A stretch of DNA of 64,000 nucleotides from Amphibalanus amphitrite (taxonomy: Eukaryota; Arthropoda; Thecostraca; Balanomorpha; Balanidae). Under the pieces are notes generated by a model. It saw nothing but the letters and a program-made list of their open reading frames with translations, did not search any database and had not been told where the DNA came from. The number at the start of each line of letters is the position of its first letter. The first letter of the stretch is position 1. Both the position numbers and the translations under genes were made by a program. Location: assembly GCF_019059575.1 (NCBI RefSeq), contig NW_024882875.1, positions 113,574 through 177,573 on the forward strand, given 5' to 3'. Below are positions 47,254 through 58,865 of the stretch, one piece after another.

Positions 47254-48265
47254 TTAACCCGCGCACCGACGGGGGGGGGCGGATATCCGCCCCCCCTGAG
47301 GTTTTTCGCGGATAGCGGGAAAACCGCGGCGCGTAGCGCCGCGAAATTTGATACGACTATTCTCTCATCAATTTTACACATGGTGTGCAAGTTTGAACCT
47401 CCTAACTTTTAAGGTCAGGTCACCAGGTCACTTTGAATGACCCAACCTCAAGTCACTTTTTTGCAACTTTGTCACCGTGCTAGAGCCACAGTAGATGTCG
47501 GAGGCCTTTGAAAGTCGCAGGATGTTATTAGGTCATAAGTAGCTACAATTTGTATATCTCGGAATTTTGATATCGGTGACCTAAGGTCAGGTCAATTTCG
47601 CGACCTCCCCATTATAAGTCAATGGGGAAAAATCAACTCCCTGTTTTTACCACTAAAACGGGTCGGAATGGCCCCATATACTATACATGACTTCATATAC
47701 ATGAATCAACCTTCACTACCTTGAGGTCTGTTTTTCTGTTGGGCAGCTGTAAGGTCATGTGACGTCATCAAAGGTCACCAAATGTTTTTTACCAATAACT
47801 CCGTACAGGAACAAGATACAGCCGCGCGGATGGTCTCATTGTGTTCAGCTTGTCAAGACGCATCGAATGATATACATGATGACCTCGAGGTCACGTGACC
47901 TGAGGTCAACCTTTGACCTTGACCTTTCGAGGTCAAAATATATATCATTCGATGCGGATTGACGAGAGGATCACGATGATGCCCTTAGTTTGTTCCTATC
48001 TTAACTAATTCGAAAGTTATTCGAGAAAAACTCTCTCCATATCTAGCGCCGCCATTTTGACTTTTTCGACCCCTGTGACGTCATCTTTGACCTGACCTAA
48101 AAATGACCTTTGTAAAAATTGTAGACCTTGTCCGTGCGTATCCGATGCCGTTTACCGCTTGTCGCTATCTTGCTTCGTTCTCGAGATCTCAGGGGGGGGC
48201 GGTCATCCGCCCCCCCCCCCCGTCGGTGCGAAGTTGGCGCAGACCCCCGTCGGTGCGCGGGTTAA
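47254..48265 (+). mobile_element. TTAA element, CGGATATCCG-hairpin subfamily
   Basis: TTAACCCGCGCACCGACGGG ... CGTCGGTGCGCGGGTTAA. The left hairpin GGGG-CGGATATCCG-CCCC is perfectly palindromic. A GGCGCG..CGCGCC-type second hairpin follows at about 47325. The interior matches the core of 27618-31120 and preserves the empty sites of both elements nested there. It ends at the TTAA that begins the next element. Confidence 0.87.
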
Positions 48266-49305
48266 CCCTCGCCCTGGCAGGGGGGGGGGGTCGATGCGAC
48301 CCCCCCTAAGGTTTTTCGAAGATAGCGTAAAAACGGCGGCGCGCAGCGCCGCCAAATTTGGCACAGCCTATGGGGCAACCTTTTTACATATGATCTGAAA
48401 ATTTCAGGTCCGGGTGACCTTGGGTCAGGTCACCAGGTCAGAAAACCGGTACAAGGTCATGGTCAAATTTCAATTTTCTTTTTGCACCTGTCCAACTCAC
48501 AGTTTTGCACTGATTTCCTTCAAACTTTCAGGATGTGCTAAGTTCACCGAGTTGTATAACATATAGTTCGGGTTTTTTGAGGTCACTGACCTGAGGTCAG
48601 TTAGAGGTCATTACGTCGTAATGTTAAGCCTATGGGAAAATACTAAATTCGGAAAATACTGGAGATATCCGCTTCGTTCTATCACTTTTGTGCTTTGAAA
48701 CCTCAGTACTTAACAGCAGGTAACTTGGTGCTTCTTTGTTTGGTGTACTTATCCATGGGTCAGGTCAAATGAGGTCAACTGAGGTCAAATGACGTTTTTG
48801 CCAATAACTTGGCACATAATGACGCTAGAGCTTAAAAAATGGTATCATTGTGTTCCTGGTGATCAGCCGAATCGAATGATATGCGATATGATGCAATTTG
48901 GTTAACTTTAACTTAATTTATTAATTTAAGTTTACTTAAAATTTAAGAAAAACTTTAAGCACACATCAGCAAGCTAAAAAGTACATCATTCGACGCGCCT
49001 TGACGTGCTGAGTTCACTGGTGCTTTTCTTTTTGCTCTATCTTAATTAGATCAAAAGTTATAAGCGAAAAAACGTTTGACCTGTTTTTAGCGAAATTTTT
49101 ACATTTATACCCCCCAAAACCCCCCTAAATATTGACCTAGAGCAACCAAATTTGCACAGGTGCGAGATCTCCAGGGGGACCACCTACCTACCAAATTTGG
49201 TGTTTCTAGGTGCCATAGGAGCCAATCGCGAGGGGGGGGGGTCGCATCGACCCCCCCCCCTGCCAGGCCGTGTTATGAAAAATGCCCTGACAGGGCGAGG
49301 GTTAA
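48262..49305 (+). mobile_element. TTAA element, TCGATGCGA-hairpin subfamily
   Basis: TTAACCCTCGCCCTGGCAGG ... CAGGGCGAGGGTTAA; 1,044 bp. Left and right hairpin cores (TCGATGCGA and TCGCATCGA) are exact inverses. It shares its first TTAA with the element before it. The fragment 8142-8345 is a partial copy. Confidence 0.88.
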
Positions 49306-50140
49306 AATATGCCCGTCCAACTGGTTCCGATTCCAACTTATACCGGGTCTGACTGGTTCCAGAAATGTCCAGCCGGGTCGCGAGTTACCTTGCTTGCTTG
49401 CTTGCTGGGTTAGGACGCGCAGCCTCGAGACCCAGGCGTCCAACTTCACTGGTCGTCTTGTTCTTGGTCTTGTAACTCGGTCTTGTTGGTAGCGTTAAAC
49501 TTTAGTCACCTCGGTCTTGTTGGTAGCGTTAAACTTTAGTCTCTTCCGTTTTGGTAGATGTTGATAGCATTTAACTTTGCCACTTCCCTTTTCCGTGAAA
49601 GAGGGGTACTAAGCGGTACTAAGCAAGGTATATCACGTAATAGTATAGAGTAAACAGGATAGAGATATTGCGAGGTGGGATTTGCAACGGGAGGGTAAAC
49701 TACGAAATGCTAGCGTCTACATTCGAGCTACTTACTAAGTGCGGGAATAAGCGGCCTCTAAGGCTAAACAAAAAATGGGAAAAACAAACGCTACAGTATT
49801 TCTAGTTACAACTTAACAGAAACCAACAAAAAATAAGTAAGTAAATAAATAAGGTTGAGATGTAGTAAGGACTAGAGACAGGTGCGCAAGAGCACCGTGT
49901 CTCACAGAGGAATTGAGCGCTTAAAGACATAAGTACGCAGATGTGAACAAGACAGTTTTGACAGGACTATGAATACACAAACACACAGACGGACGACGAC
50001 CAAACAACTTTGCGATCGATCACTATCCGGTCCGGAAAGATAATGACAGACAATGATCACTTTCGATTTCCTAAAACTAGTATTTTTGAGTGCACACTGT
50101 AATCAGAAGTGCTACATTGGAGATCCACGGACGGGTATGG
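49306..50140. other. region downstream of the non-LTR element
   Basis: No gene. It probably includes the 3' untranslated part of the minus-strand retrotransposon. A 34-bp direct duplication lies at 49476-49543 and a CTTG tetramer run near 49391. Confidence 0.4.
49476..49543 (+). repeat. tandem 34-bp duplication
   Basis: CTCGGTCTTGTTGGTAGCGT plus TAAACTTTAGTCAC/TC occurs twice in succession. Confidence 0.85.
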
Positions 50141-51085
50141 TTACAGCTTATCTAGAAGGTTACACTGTCGAAGATACAAGAACAGAGCATCAAGTACTTC
50201 ACAATCATTTCCAAGCAAGTTCTCCACTGTAGGGCGGATGCCTCTGGTCCTACAGGCTGAGATCAGACGCAGTCTCTCCACACGATATTGTCGACAATCA
50301 AGGAGAATGTGTCCCACGTCTTGTTGGCAACGACACACCTCACACACAGGCGCTGGATCATGGTCAATGATGTGTGAGTGAGTAAGTACAGTATGCCCTA
50401 TCCTGAGCCGGCAAAGTACAACCTCTTCCTTGCGGTTTTCACGTACACATGATGACCAGAAACCAATGTTCGGTTTGATGACCTTCAACTGGGTGTTGCG
50501 GTAATCTTGCCACAGCCTCGAAAAGAGTTCCCTTACGCGGTCTTTCACCATAGGTATGTATTCCCGCGGTCCTACCGCGACCCTTGTCACGTTTGGTTTA
50601 TCATGTGCCTTTTTGGCCCAGTAATCGGCCTTCACATTGCCACCAATACCGCTGTGACCTGGTATCCAGACTAGGGTACATTCTAAGCCAGCACATACAT
50701 TGGTGTGGTTTAGTTCTAGAATAGCTTCCAGAATCGGATGATCGTCATTTTTATTTTTCAAGGCCCTGATAGCGGACAAAGAGTCCGTACAAATAAGGGC
50801 TTTTGGAATGCTTTTTGCGCGAACATACCCGATCGCTTCTCTTATAGCCACCAATTCCGCAGTAAATATGGACAAACCGTCCTGGAGCTTAAACGAGAAA
50901 AAGGCATTATTTATCGTGAAAGCACAGGTAGCGGAATCTCCTATTTTGGACCCATCAGTATATAGGATGCGATAACCCGGGTGGTCCTCCACCAGGTCGT
51001 TGAAGGCCATCTGGATGTCAGTCAAAGTCATTTGTCGCTTGTCTTGGGTCAAAAGCATGTGCGTTTTAAGTCGATTCTAGGGCTC
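50141..51085 (-). pseudogene. 5'-truncated non-LTR retrotransposon ORF2, RNase H and zinc-knuckle end
   Basis: A 305-codon frame, ATG at 51058 but open from about 51082. It carries a complete RNase H set: Asp35 (YTDGSK), Glu68 (TAELVAI), Asp92 (TDSLSAI), His135 (WIPGHSGIGGN) and Asp145. A C-terminal CEVC-GHILLDC motif follows (Cys239, Cys242, His250, Cys255). This is the 3' end of a Jockey/I-type reverse transcriptase protein. The endonuclease and reverse transcriptase parts are absent, as in usual 5' truncation. The remaining frame has no stops, so insertion is fairly recent. Confidence 0.88.
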
Positions 51086-51139
51086 TGATTGGTGACTTTG
51101 GTCGGGGGATGACGCTTATAGCATGACGTCACTCGCGTA

Positions 51140-52170
51140 CTTGGCCGGACCCAAGATACCTATAAGAAACAGGTAGATCCGATGTTTGAAAGTAAAGCCC
51201 CAGTCACAAATTTGACGCACCTGTGACATTTCCTGACACCCACGTGACTATTGTATTAACTTTTGTGTTTTGCGATGTTTTGACCTTATTTAAAGTACTG
51301 AAAGCTCAAAATGAATGATTAATGTTATTTAAAGCAGCATATTAAAGGGACCCTCCCACCTTAACATTAGTTTTGAGTTGAGATAGCCAAGTTTGCGGCC
51401 AGGCTCAGAAACCACCATTTATCCTGGTCGCAACCCCCGCAGCTTTATGGTGTTCAAGAAATTTCTTCCCTTTACTTGCAGGGTGGGACCAGCGTGGTCC
51501 CTATCTCTTAACCATTACGGGAATCTGATGACGTCATCAGGCTTTCGAACGTCCGTTAAATGTTTGACTAAAACGTTTTGTAGCGCGCGGTGGTATATGC
51601 TGCTTTGCGCGAAACAAATGCCGCACTTTCAAATAAAGTCGCTAGGAACAGCGGAGATCCCAAAAAGTAAACAAAAGTAAAAGTCTAATATCTTGAAAAC
51701 CGGTGAATATTTTTCGATGAAACATTAGTAGATATTCGTTTTTGCTCTTTCTGAACCGAGCGACATCACTTTCATGCCAATTCATTAACTTTTTTGAAGG
51801 TGGGAGGGTCCCTTTAATAATTATGTTTGTAAATTATCGATTAGCTGCTTATAGCAGGTCACGTGATTGCTACCAGATTATGTGCTCAGAAAGCATCTTT
51901 TCAACTTCGATTTTGAACAATTTTTACCTCCTTTGAGGCCAAATGATGGACGGTTTGAGGCACACGATGAAATGCTGAATCTATTGATGCCAAAATTTGT
52001 TCGTTTTTTGCATTTTTAGACTAGTATATCCTGGCTCAAACTTTGACCAGTTTGTGTGTAAACCCTATGGTGAAGGGAAAACTTCACGCCCAGCAGACGT
52101 CTTTACAGTGCTGCCAAATCGTGTTTGGTGGGGTCGGCCGGACCAACGGCGCAGCGGAGCCAACCCAGAG
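51140..52170 (+). repeat. unit A of a diverged segmental duplication (with 52682-53360)
   Basis: Both units contain, in order, CAAGATACCTATAAGAAACA, a GTCACGTGA..GCTACCAGATT block, ATTTCGATTTTGA, and a final block starting TATCCTGGCT that keeps an open frame YPG-NF-QFVCK-YGEGKTSRPADV. Unit A is longer because it carries the MITE at 51342-51817. Confidence 0.7.
51342..51817. mobile_element. TTAA-flanked MITE, TTAAAGGGACCCTCCCACC type
   Basis: A 21-bp perfect terminal inverted repeat that includes TTAA at both ends; 476 bp, non-coding. Related to 7271-7662. Confidence 0.85.
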
Positions 52171-52681
52171 GCTCTCAAACTGAATTGTACAGATCCTGCG
52201 CATTGAATGGCGAAACTTCGGCGAGTTCGCTTGAGTTTGGAAGCCCCTGTCAGAGGACTGGAGACGGCCGGATTATTTGCTGGACAGTGGGCAGCGCAGA
52301 TGGCGATTGACGGTGCCAAGAAGATGATAGGGGAAAAGGAGTTGAGACTTTAGCAGTGAATTATAAGCCTGTTGCATAGCTGAGTGGTAAATTGTAAAAT
52401 ACTTAGGGTTTGAAGAGATGCAGTGTAGTTTAGCCGACTCAGGGGCATTCTGCCGAGTAAGGCGGAAGGGTCGCAACTCGCAAGTCGTTTGCTTCCATGA
52501 TTGCCTGATTAAAATGTAAAGCGTATCTAATGTTTAGTTGATAATACAGCGAGGTTGGGCATCTGCTCAATCCATTTCTTCTCTGCAATAGTGCATTCGC
52601 CACTGTAATTCATTGTAAGAGGCACTGGGCTGCGCCGCCTGTTAATTATTCCGAAACCACCAGTGAATTCATTTGCTGTCG

Positions 52682-53360
52682 TCACCAAGATACCTATAAG
52701 AAACAGGTAGGTCCGATGTTTTGAGTAAAGCCGTAGTAAAGCCCTGGTGACGTCACTGATACTTCTTATATGGAGAATTTCACCCGTAAGGAAAATATTT
52801 TACATACGAAAATTTGTATGCTTTTAGGAAAAAATAGAATCTTTCAATTCCACCATGAAAATTATATAATTTAAATAATAAACTCGAAATCCTTTGAGTG
52901 TCTGTCCCAACCCCCTGTTATACCTTTGGTCACGTGACTACCATGATACACTTTGCATTTTACGAGGTTATGACTTTAACGGAAGTAATAAATGCTGCAA
53001 ATGTATTATTATGATGTTTTGGCAGCAATCGTGTGAATATATCCTGAAATTATCTATAATCTGCTGAAAAGAAGTCACGTGATGCTACCAGATTGTGCTC
53101 GGACAGCATCTTCTTGAATTTCGATTTTGAGTACTTTGTACCTTCATTGAGGCCTAATAATGGACGTTTTTAGTTATAAAATGAAGCACTGAATCTAATG
53201 AGGGCAAACTTTAATCATTTTTGCACTTTCAGGCCGGGCTATCCTGGCTTGAACTTTGGCCAGTTTGTGTGTAAAGCCTATGGTGAAGGGAAAACTTCAC
53301 GCCCGGCTGACGTCACAGACCTCGGCTACCAAATCGTGTCCGGTGGGGGTCGGTCGTCAC
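52682..53360 (+). repeat. unit B of the segmental duplication
   Basis: Diverged copy of 51140-52170 without the MITE. A good acceptor (GCACTTTCAG, ending near 53232) precedes the shared open block. The block could be an exon of an unrecognised gene or part of a repeat. Confidence 0.65.
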
Positions 53361-54744
53361 AGTCACTCACAAGTCACAACAATACGAATCGTTCAGTCGT
53401 GCGCTGGGGGTCCGCCAAGTTTAATTGTGCTGCAGAATGCAGACTGGACCGCCGAGAATATAACACTTCCGTCTCCCTGGGTGAGCGGCGCATTGGAGCC
53501 GAATGAAACTGCTTCAGTTTTTTTTTTTGTGGGGAGGATACCCATGTTTGAAAATTATGTTATGGAATGGTGTGATAAGGAAAAGGACGTTTTTTTTTAA
53601 TTGAGGGCTGTGGAGAAGAGGCAAATTTTCTCATTTGCTACCCGATGCAACGTGAAAAGACGCAAATGCTGCACATTGGGCTTAATAAGTCTAATAAAAG
53701 ATAAGGGACATCGTGAATCATGCCTAATTGACCGCGACCAAGTTATTTGCCAATGTAGGTAGGCACTAGGTAGGTAGATACTCATTTGTGAACAGAACGT
53801 TCCACCACCCCTCGCCAGAAATTCAATTAGCAGTTGCTTATTAAAACGTTTGAGTGCACCTGACAACCTTTAAAAATGACGTCCTCCCTTTCAATGGTTC
53901 GTGCGAAGACACAAAACCAGAATCAGCCAAGCAATATCAGAATCCATTGCGCAGTGTGTCGGATGTGCCCCCAGTTTTCAATCCACATAGCATAGCACAC
54001 ACTGCTAAATGCAGGTACGCTCACTTACACATTAGGTATTCGAAGGACTTAATAGCTCATACACATGGAAGAAACACATGAAATGTGATTTATAGCTGCA
54101 GCAGAAGTTTGGCGTTCGATGCCTCTTCGCCAAGTTAAGACCATGCCAATCTCGGCCAGTCTGCCGCTGCGCCGGCACTGGCCGTGGTGTGACGTCATCC
54201 GGCCGGCTCGGCGCTGGGTAGTTCCACACTTAGGTAACTCGCAGCCGGGTCTGGCTCGAGTCTGGTTCCCAAAATTTTCACCTTTTGCCACCTCTATTTC
54301 CTGCCGGGTGCCCCTTTCAGCTCAACAGTCTTTTTTAGTCGGCGTGGGATTCTTTGAGAATGGCATGTGTTCCGCTGACACTATAATAGTGCCTTTATAA
54401 CTGCACATTGTGTGCATCGAGTCCGGTCACCGGTGAGCGACTAGATTTCCAAGATTAAAAAAAAAAATTAGTCTGCCTTGTAGTTGTCAGTGATCAAAAC
54501 GGAAAAATAAGTGGCCGAAATTCGATGAGAAAGGCAGATTTGGGGGTATCCTACCTTGGTAAGCCCCCGTCATATATGGACGTCCGCCGCCTTTGGGCTC
54601 TACCAATCATTTTCCGAAAACGACACCCCTGGTCACGTGAGGTCATTTCGGACTCCTGACCTCGCCATCATGAGGTCGCCATCATACCGGGGATCAAGTG
54701 CGAGGGTCAAAATGATACCAGCCGTAGGAATAGAGAAGGCAGCA
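53361..54744. other. intergenic region
   Basis: No gene or clear repeat recognised, apart from a T homopolymer near 53520. Confidence 0.3.
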
Positions 54745-54960
54745 ATTAACGTAGCAAACTGCGAAATAATAGGATAAACAAACGGCTCCAAGCACCAATA
54801 AGTAATAACTTCCTTAAATTATCATATCCTAGCAGAAAGGATGCATAGCAACATGGCGTGTCGGTTGATAGGGCTGGTAAAGAGGAGGCAACAACTAAAC
54901 GTAGCAAAATGCGAAATAATAGGACAAATAAACGGCTTCAAACACTAATAACTTCATTTG
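54745..54960 (+). repeat. two direct repeats of about 75 bp
   Basis: Blocks GTAGCAAACTGCGAAATAAT (about 54753) and GTAGCAAAATGCGAAATAAT (about 54901) head two similar stretches that share CAAACGGCT-CAA-CAC. Confidence 0.7.
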
Positions 54961-55114
54961 ACGACTACCTATATCCGGGCATAAACCTTGCATAGCAACA
55001 TAGCTTGTTGAAAGCGCCTTCGATTGAATCCAAGAACAAATCTTTGCGACTAATGTGAGCGGAGATATGTAAGATAAAACATTTTTATGTTGTCATTTTA
55101 TTACGTTCTTTCAG

Positions 55115-55275
55115 CGCCGCCCGCCCGGCTGCCGCCGCGCGCAGTCGACGCTAGCGCACCCTGTGGCCGGCCGGCGAAACGGGGCGAAGACAACCAGCTT
55201 CCCCCGCCGCCCGCTGGATCCGCCGCTGGCCGGCAGTCCCAATCGAGTGCCAATGAGTCCCAAATGCGGCCCAAA
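55115..55275 (+). other. possible orphan exon cut by a transposon
   Basis: A strong acceptor, TTACGTTCTTTCAG, opens into an abruptly GC-rich segment with open frames in a region otherwise AT-rich. The segment runs directly into the mariner element at 55278. Composition resembles the GC-rich exons of KANSL3 and of the gene at 60490. No domain recognised and no donor seen. Confidence 0.25.
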
Positions 55276-55277
55276 TA

Positions 55278-56427
55278 CAGGGTGGGGCAGCATAATCGGG
55301 AATGCTTTTTGGGCTCTGGTCATGAGTAGGCATGGCATTATTTTGATAAATTATATCATGGCAATGAAACGCCCAAAAGTTGTGCATCATCTGACATGAC
55401 TACATCCATGAGCATGCAACTTCCTGGAAAAGAGCAGCAAAATAGTTCGACGGTGCTCCAAGTGCTTTGCGCGCGCCCATAGACACTAATGTTAAACGAG
55501 TAAAACAAGAACATTTTGTTTAAAACAATGCCATTCCACGTAAAGGTTGCTGGACAGGTCAACGTGTTATCACGGACGATAAGGATTGTGTGGGGATACT
55601 TAGGACAAAAAGTTAACGTAATCGTCGTAAAATAACTCTTAGCAGAGGACATACAAGATGACTCACTTGAATATAAGGAAGAAGCTCTTGAGCATATTAA
55701 AAAGAAACAATGTTCAAAACTTCAGCGACCAAAAATCTTATCACCGACTGGAATACGATAAAAAAGAATGGCATGCCATATAGGGGATTGTATCGAGAAT
55801 ATTGCAGCGGTCATGCAAAGTAAACATCCTGTTGAGGTGATGGACCTATGGGTGGTCTTCAAGGGAGGTGCACGTGGTGCACCCTACTTCATCGAGCCCG
55901 GATAAAACGAGCACCTCTGGTAAATACATCCACACTCTGGCAGACTCACGTGGAGTCGTCGGAAGAGAGGATCACTGACGGTCCAGATCACGTCTTACGA
56001 GGACTCTGTCCGTGCTGGTACTGCAGTGAGGACGACATGTTATTGTGTAGGGCACCTCCACCTGAGATGAACCAAAAACTTCTGGTCCTTCAACTCCGCC
56101 GATTTAAATCCGACCAAATTCTTTATATGGAGCGTTTTTTGGTAGAAGTTTAATGAATAACTTATCATCAGTAAAAACGGTCTTCAGTGCAAGGTACGAA
56201 GCTGATGGGCGATCATGGACAAGCAGGAGGCTGCACGTGCATGCGCGTGCTTTTGGACCCGCCTTGAGAAGGTCATCGACGCGAAGGGCGGTCAAATAGG
56301 ATGAGGGATAGGTAAAAGGTGACCGATTGATGGGATGCTGTTAAAATAGTGCTTGGAGCTATATTTTTAAATTCATGACCAAATAATCCCGTTTGATATT
56401 TATTCCCGATTATGCTGCCCCACCCTG
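55278..56427 (+). mobile_element. Tc1/mariner-family transposon, decayed
   Basis: CAGGGTGGGGCAGCATAATC begins the element and its inverse ends it, with TA on both sides; 1,150 bp, the usual size of an autonomous mariner. The interior holds a broken transposase, listed next. Confidence 0.88.
55790..56150 (+). pseudogene. mariner-type transposase remnant
   Basis: Across frames with stops, the plus strand reads VMDLWVVFKGGARGAPYFIEPG, like the (V)MVWGGVSxxG...YFIEPG motif of DD34D/E transposases. About 270 bp later FNSADLNPTKFFIWSVFW resembles the SPDLNPxDYxxWSxL motif around the third catalytic residue. Internal stops and frame changes show it is inactive. Confidence 0.7.
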
Positions 56428-56439
56428 TAGTTCCAAATG

Positions 56440-57614
56440 CTAACCCGCGCCGGGCCGGGGGTGTTTGAAACCCCCCCCCTGCGTTTTTTCGCAGATATCT
56501 CAAAAACGGCGGCGCAGAGCGCCGCCGTTTTTGGCACACCTGTTTGTACATCTTTTCCGCACATGTTGTGAAAATTTCAGACCAAGGTCACCTTAGGTCA
56601 GGTCACCAGGTCACGCCAAGTGACCTCACCTCAGAAAAAATAAGAATGCTCGTCATAGCTACACCGACTGAACGATTGCCTTGAAACTTTCAGCGATTGA
56701 TTAGAGCAACACTATCTATAAAATGTTCGTCTCGGAATTTTGATATCGGTGACCTAAGGTCAGGTCAATTTTGCGGCCTCTCCATTATAAGTCAATGGGA
56801 GAAAATTGAAAAGCGTCTGTTTTGCACGAACGCTATTCTAGACACTCTCAAACATCAAGATGTAGGTGAAATTGACACACTGACTGAACCAGAAAATGGC
56901 AACTGTGACCCCCGATATGTCCCCGAGGTCATCTCAGGTCACGAACAGAATCTAACAGTTTTTCGCTAATAACTTCTGATAGAGGCGTGCTAAAGCGCTG
57001 AAAATGCCCTAGATGTGTTCGGCTTGACGTTGCCGATGAACTGATATACAACATGACCTTTTCCGGTCAGGTCATGACCTTGACCTGAGGGCAAATTTTC
57101 AAGTTGACCTTTCAAGGTCAAATTATAGTTCATTCGACGCGTCTCGACGAGAGGAACACGATGCTGGCAAATGTAATGTCATGGCTCTTGTGAGTCAAAA
57201 GTTATTGCCGAAAAAACGCTTTTCGTAAAAACGGCTATTTTGGAGTTTTTGCCCTCTGGAGGCTAAACCGTTGACCTGAAGTCAAATCTGAGAACATTGC
57301 TCAGAAAGGTCTGTAAAAGGGCTATCGAATGCGCTTTTCCGCGGCGCTGTAGCTCTATCGGTTCTCGAGATAGCCGTTGGCAGTTTCAAAAATGCTGAAA
57401 TAGTCAACATTTTACATTTGGTGACCTCTGGTGACCTGACATTTGACCTGACCGAAAAAATGACCGAAGTGTTTTCATCCTTATTTTGGACGTTCTTTCG
57501 ATTGCCGGTTACCACGTGTAGCTACCTGGTCCAGGAGCCGAGTTAGAAGCGGGGTGTTCAGACACCCCCCCGGCCCGGCGCGGAATCTCAGAGCACCGGC
57601 CCGGCGCGGGTTAA
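56440..57614 (+). mobile_element. TTAA element, TGTTTGAAACA-type hairpin
   Basis: CTAACCCGCGCCGGGCCGGG ... CCCGGCGCGGGTTAA; 1,175 bp. The left boundary is CTAA rather than TTAA, a single change. Colinear with 41995-43176 throughout, including the central GGTCAGGTCATGACC. Confidence 0.85.
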
Positions 57615-57849
57615 CACGCGCGGCAATGCATTTGGTATCATTTGGGACTGATTTGAAACTGCAATTGGCACTGCCCATTGAGTTCAACATTATATGGAAC
57701 TAATTGGTAGGTACTAGAAATTGGGGAAAGCACCCTCCGAGTCGAGGGTCCACATTTTGCCACCTCTATCTCCTGTGTAATTTTTAAGAACATTTTTTCC
57801 CATTTTTTAGGTAGGTATATCGATTTCAGTGATGTAGGTAACTACATGG

Positions 57850-58865
57850 CGTTTTCAGTCAAAAAGTGGTAAATGTTTAAAAATCGCCAAGAGCAAGGTT
57901 TAAAGCAAATTGCAAATTAGGGACATGAACAGACGCAGCTCAACGTGTTCTTTAAAATGGCTATCTCGGATTTTCCATGAAATGCGTTTTTCACCCCTAG
58001 AAATTCAAAAAACTTTTTTTTTTAACAGCTTATAAAATCCAAACTTTTGATAGGTATTAAAAAACGGAATATATGTTATAGAGCTCTATTAGAACATAAG
58101 TTGTCCCAATTTCAACTTTCTATCTTGATTTTTGACCCCCAAATTGTAAAAAATAGCTCCAACATGCATTGGGCATGGTGACGTCATAAGCATTTTTGCA
58201 AATTAGAGGCACTTTTGAATATCGTATGTGAAAACCAATGGCACCACTACTAGATTCCTGGGACAATGCTCGTCTAGAAAAGTGCATTTTTATGTTAAAA
58301 GTAAAAAGTTGAAAAATTGACTTTTTTCTTAGCCCTCGTTTAGTTTTGTATGGTATAAACGATTTTTATGCTTACAATGCACACTTAACACCAGCACAGT
58401 GACTTGGGGTCACATGTAGGTAACCATTACCATCGGATTCGGCGTGAAAAATAAGCCATAAAACATGTGTCGCACGCCCATGTAGCAGAAAGTGAAAACC
58501 GTGACCTTTCGTGACCTGACCTGACCTTGACCCGTACTTAGTATGACCCCTATACGCACATGGTACCTTCACTAGGTCTTTGATGTGATTTTTGGTGAGT
58601 TTCGAGCAGCAGCTATCGATTCCGCTGTCCGCAAGCCTAATCATGCAAAACCCCAGAATTTGACCTTTGACCTGATCTTGACCCGAAAGTTGACCTCACT
58701 CTTAAAATCTTAAGAGTGCTTTGGGAAGTTCTCGTAGAGATCTTTCAAACGCCGCCTAGCGGGGCTCGATAGGACCATTGGTTCTTGGGATAACAGGGGG
58801 GGTCGGATCCGACCCCCCCCCAGGCTGTCGTTGGTACGGAAATAGCCCAGGCGGTGCCGGGTTAA
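57850..58865 (-). mobile_element. TTAA element on the minus strand, far end decayed
   Basis: From 58865 downward it reads TTAACCCGGCACCGCC, a GGGG-TCGGATCCGA-CCCC hairpin, TGTTATC, AATGGTCC, AGGTCA runs and GCGTGCGACACATGTTTTAT, following 40423-41608. The distal third is strongly diverged and I cannot find its right terminus. Its TTAA is shared with the next element. Confidence 0.7.
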
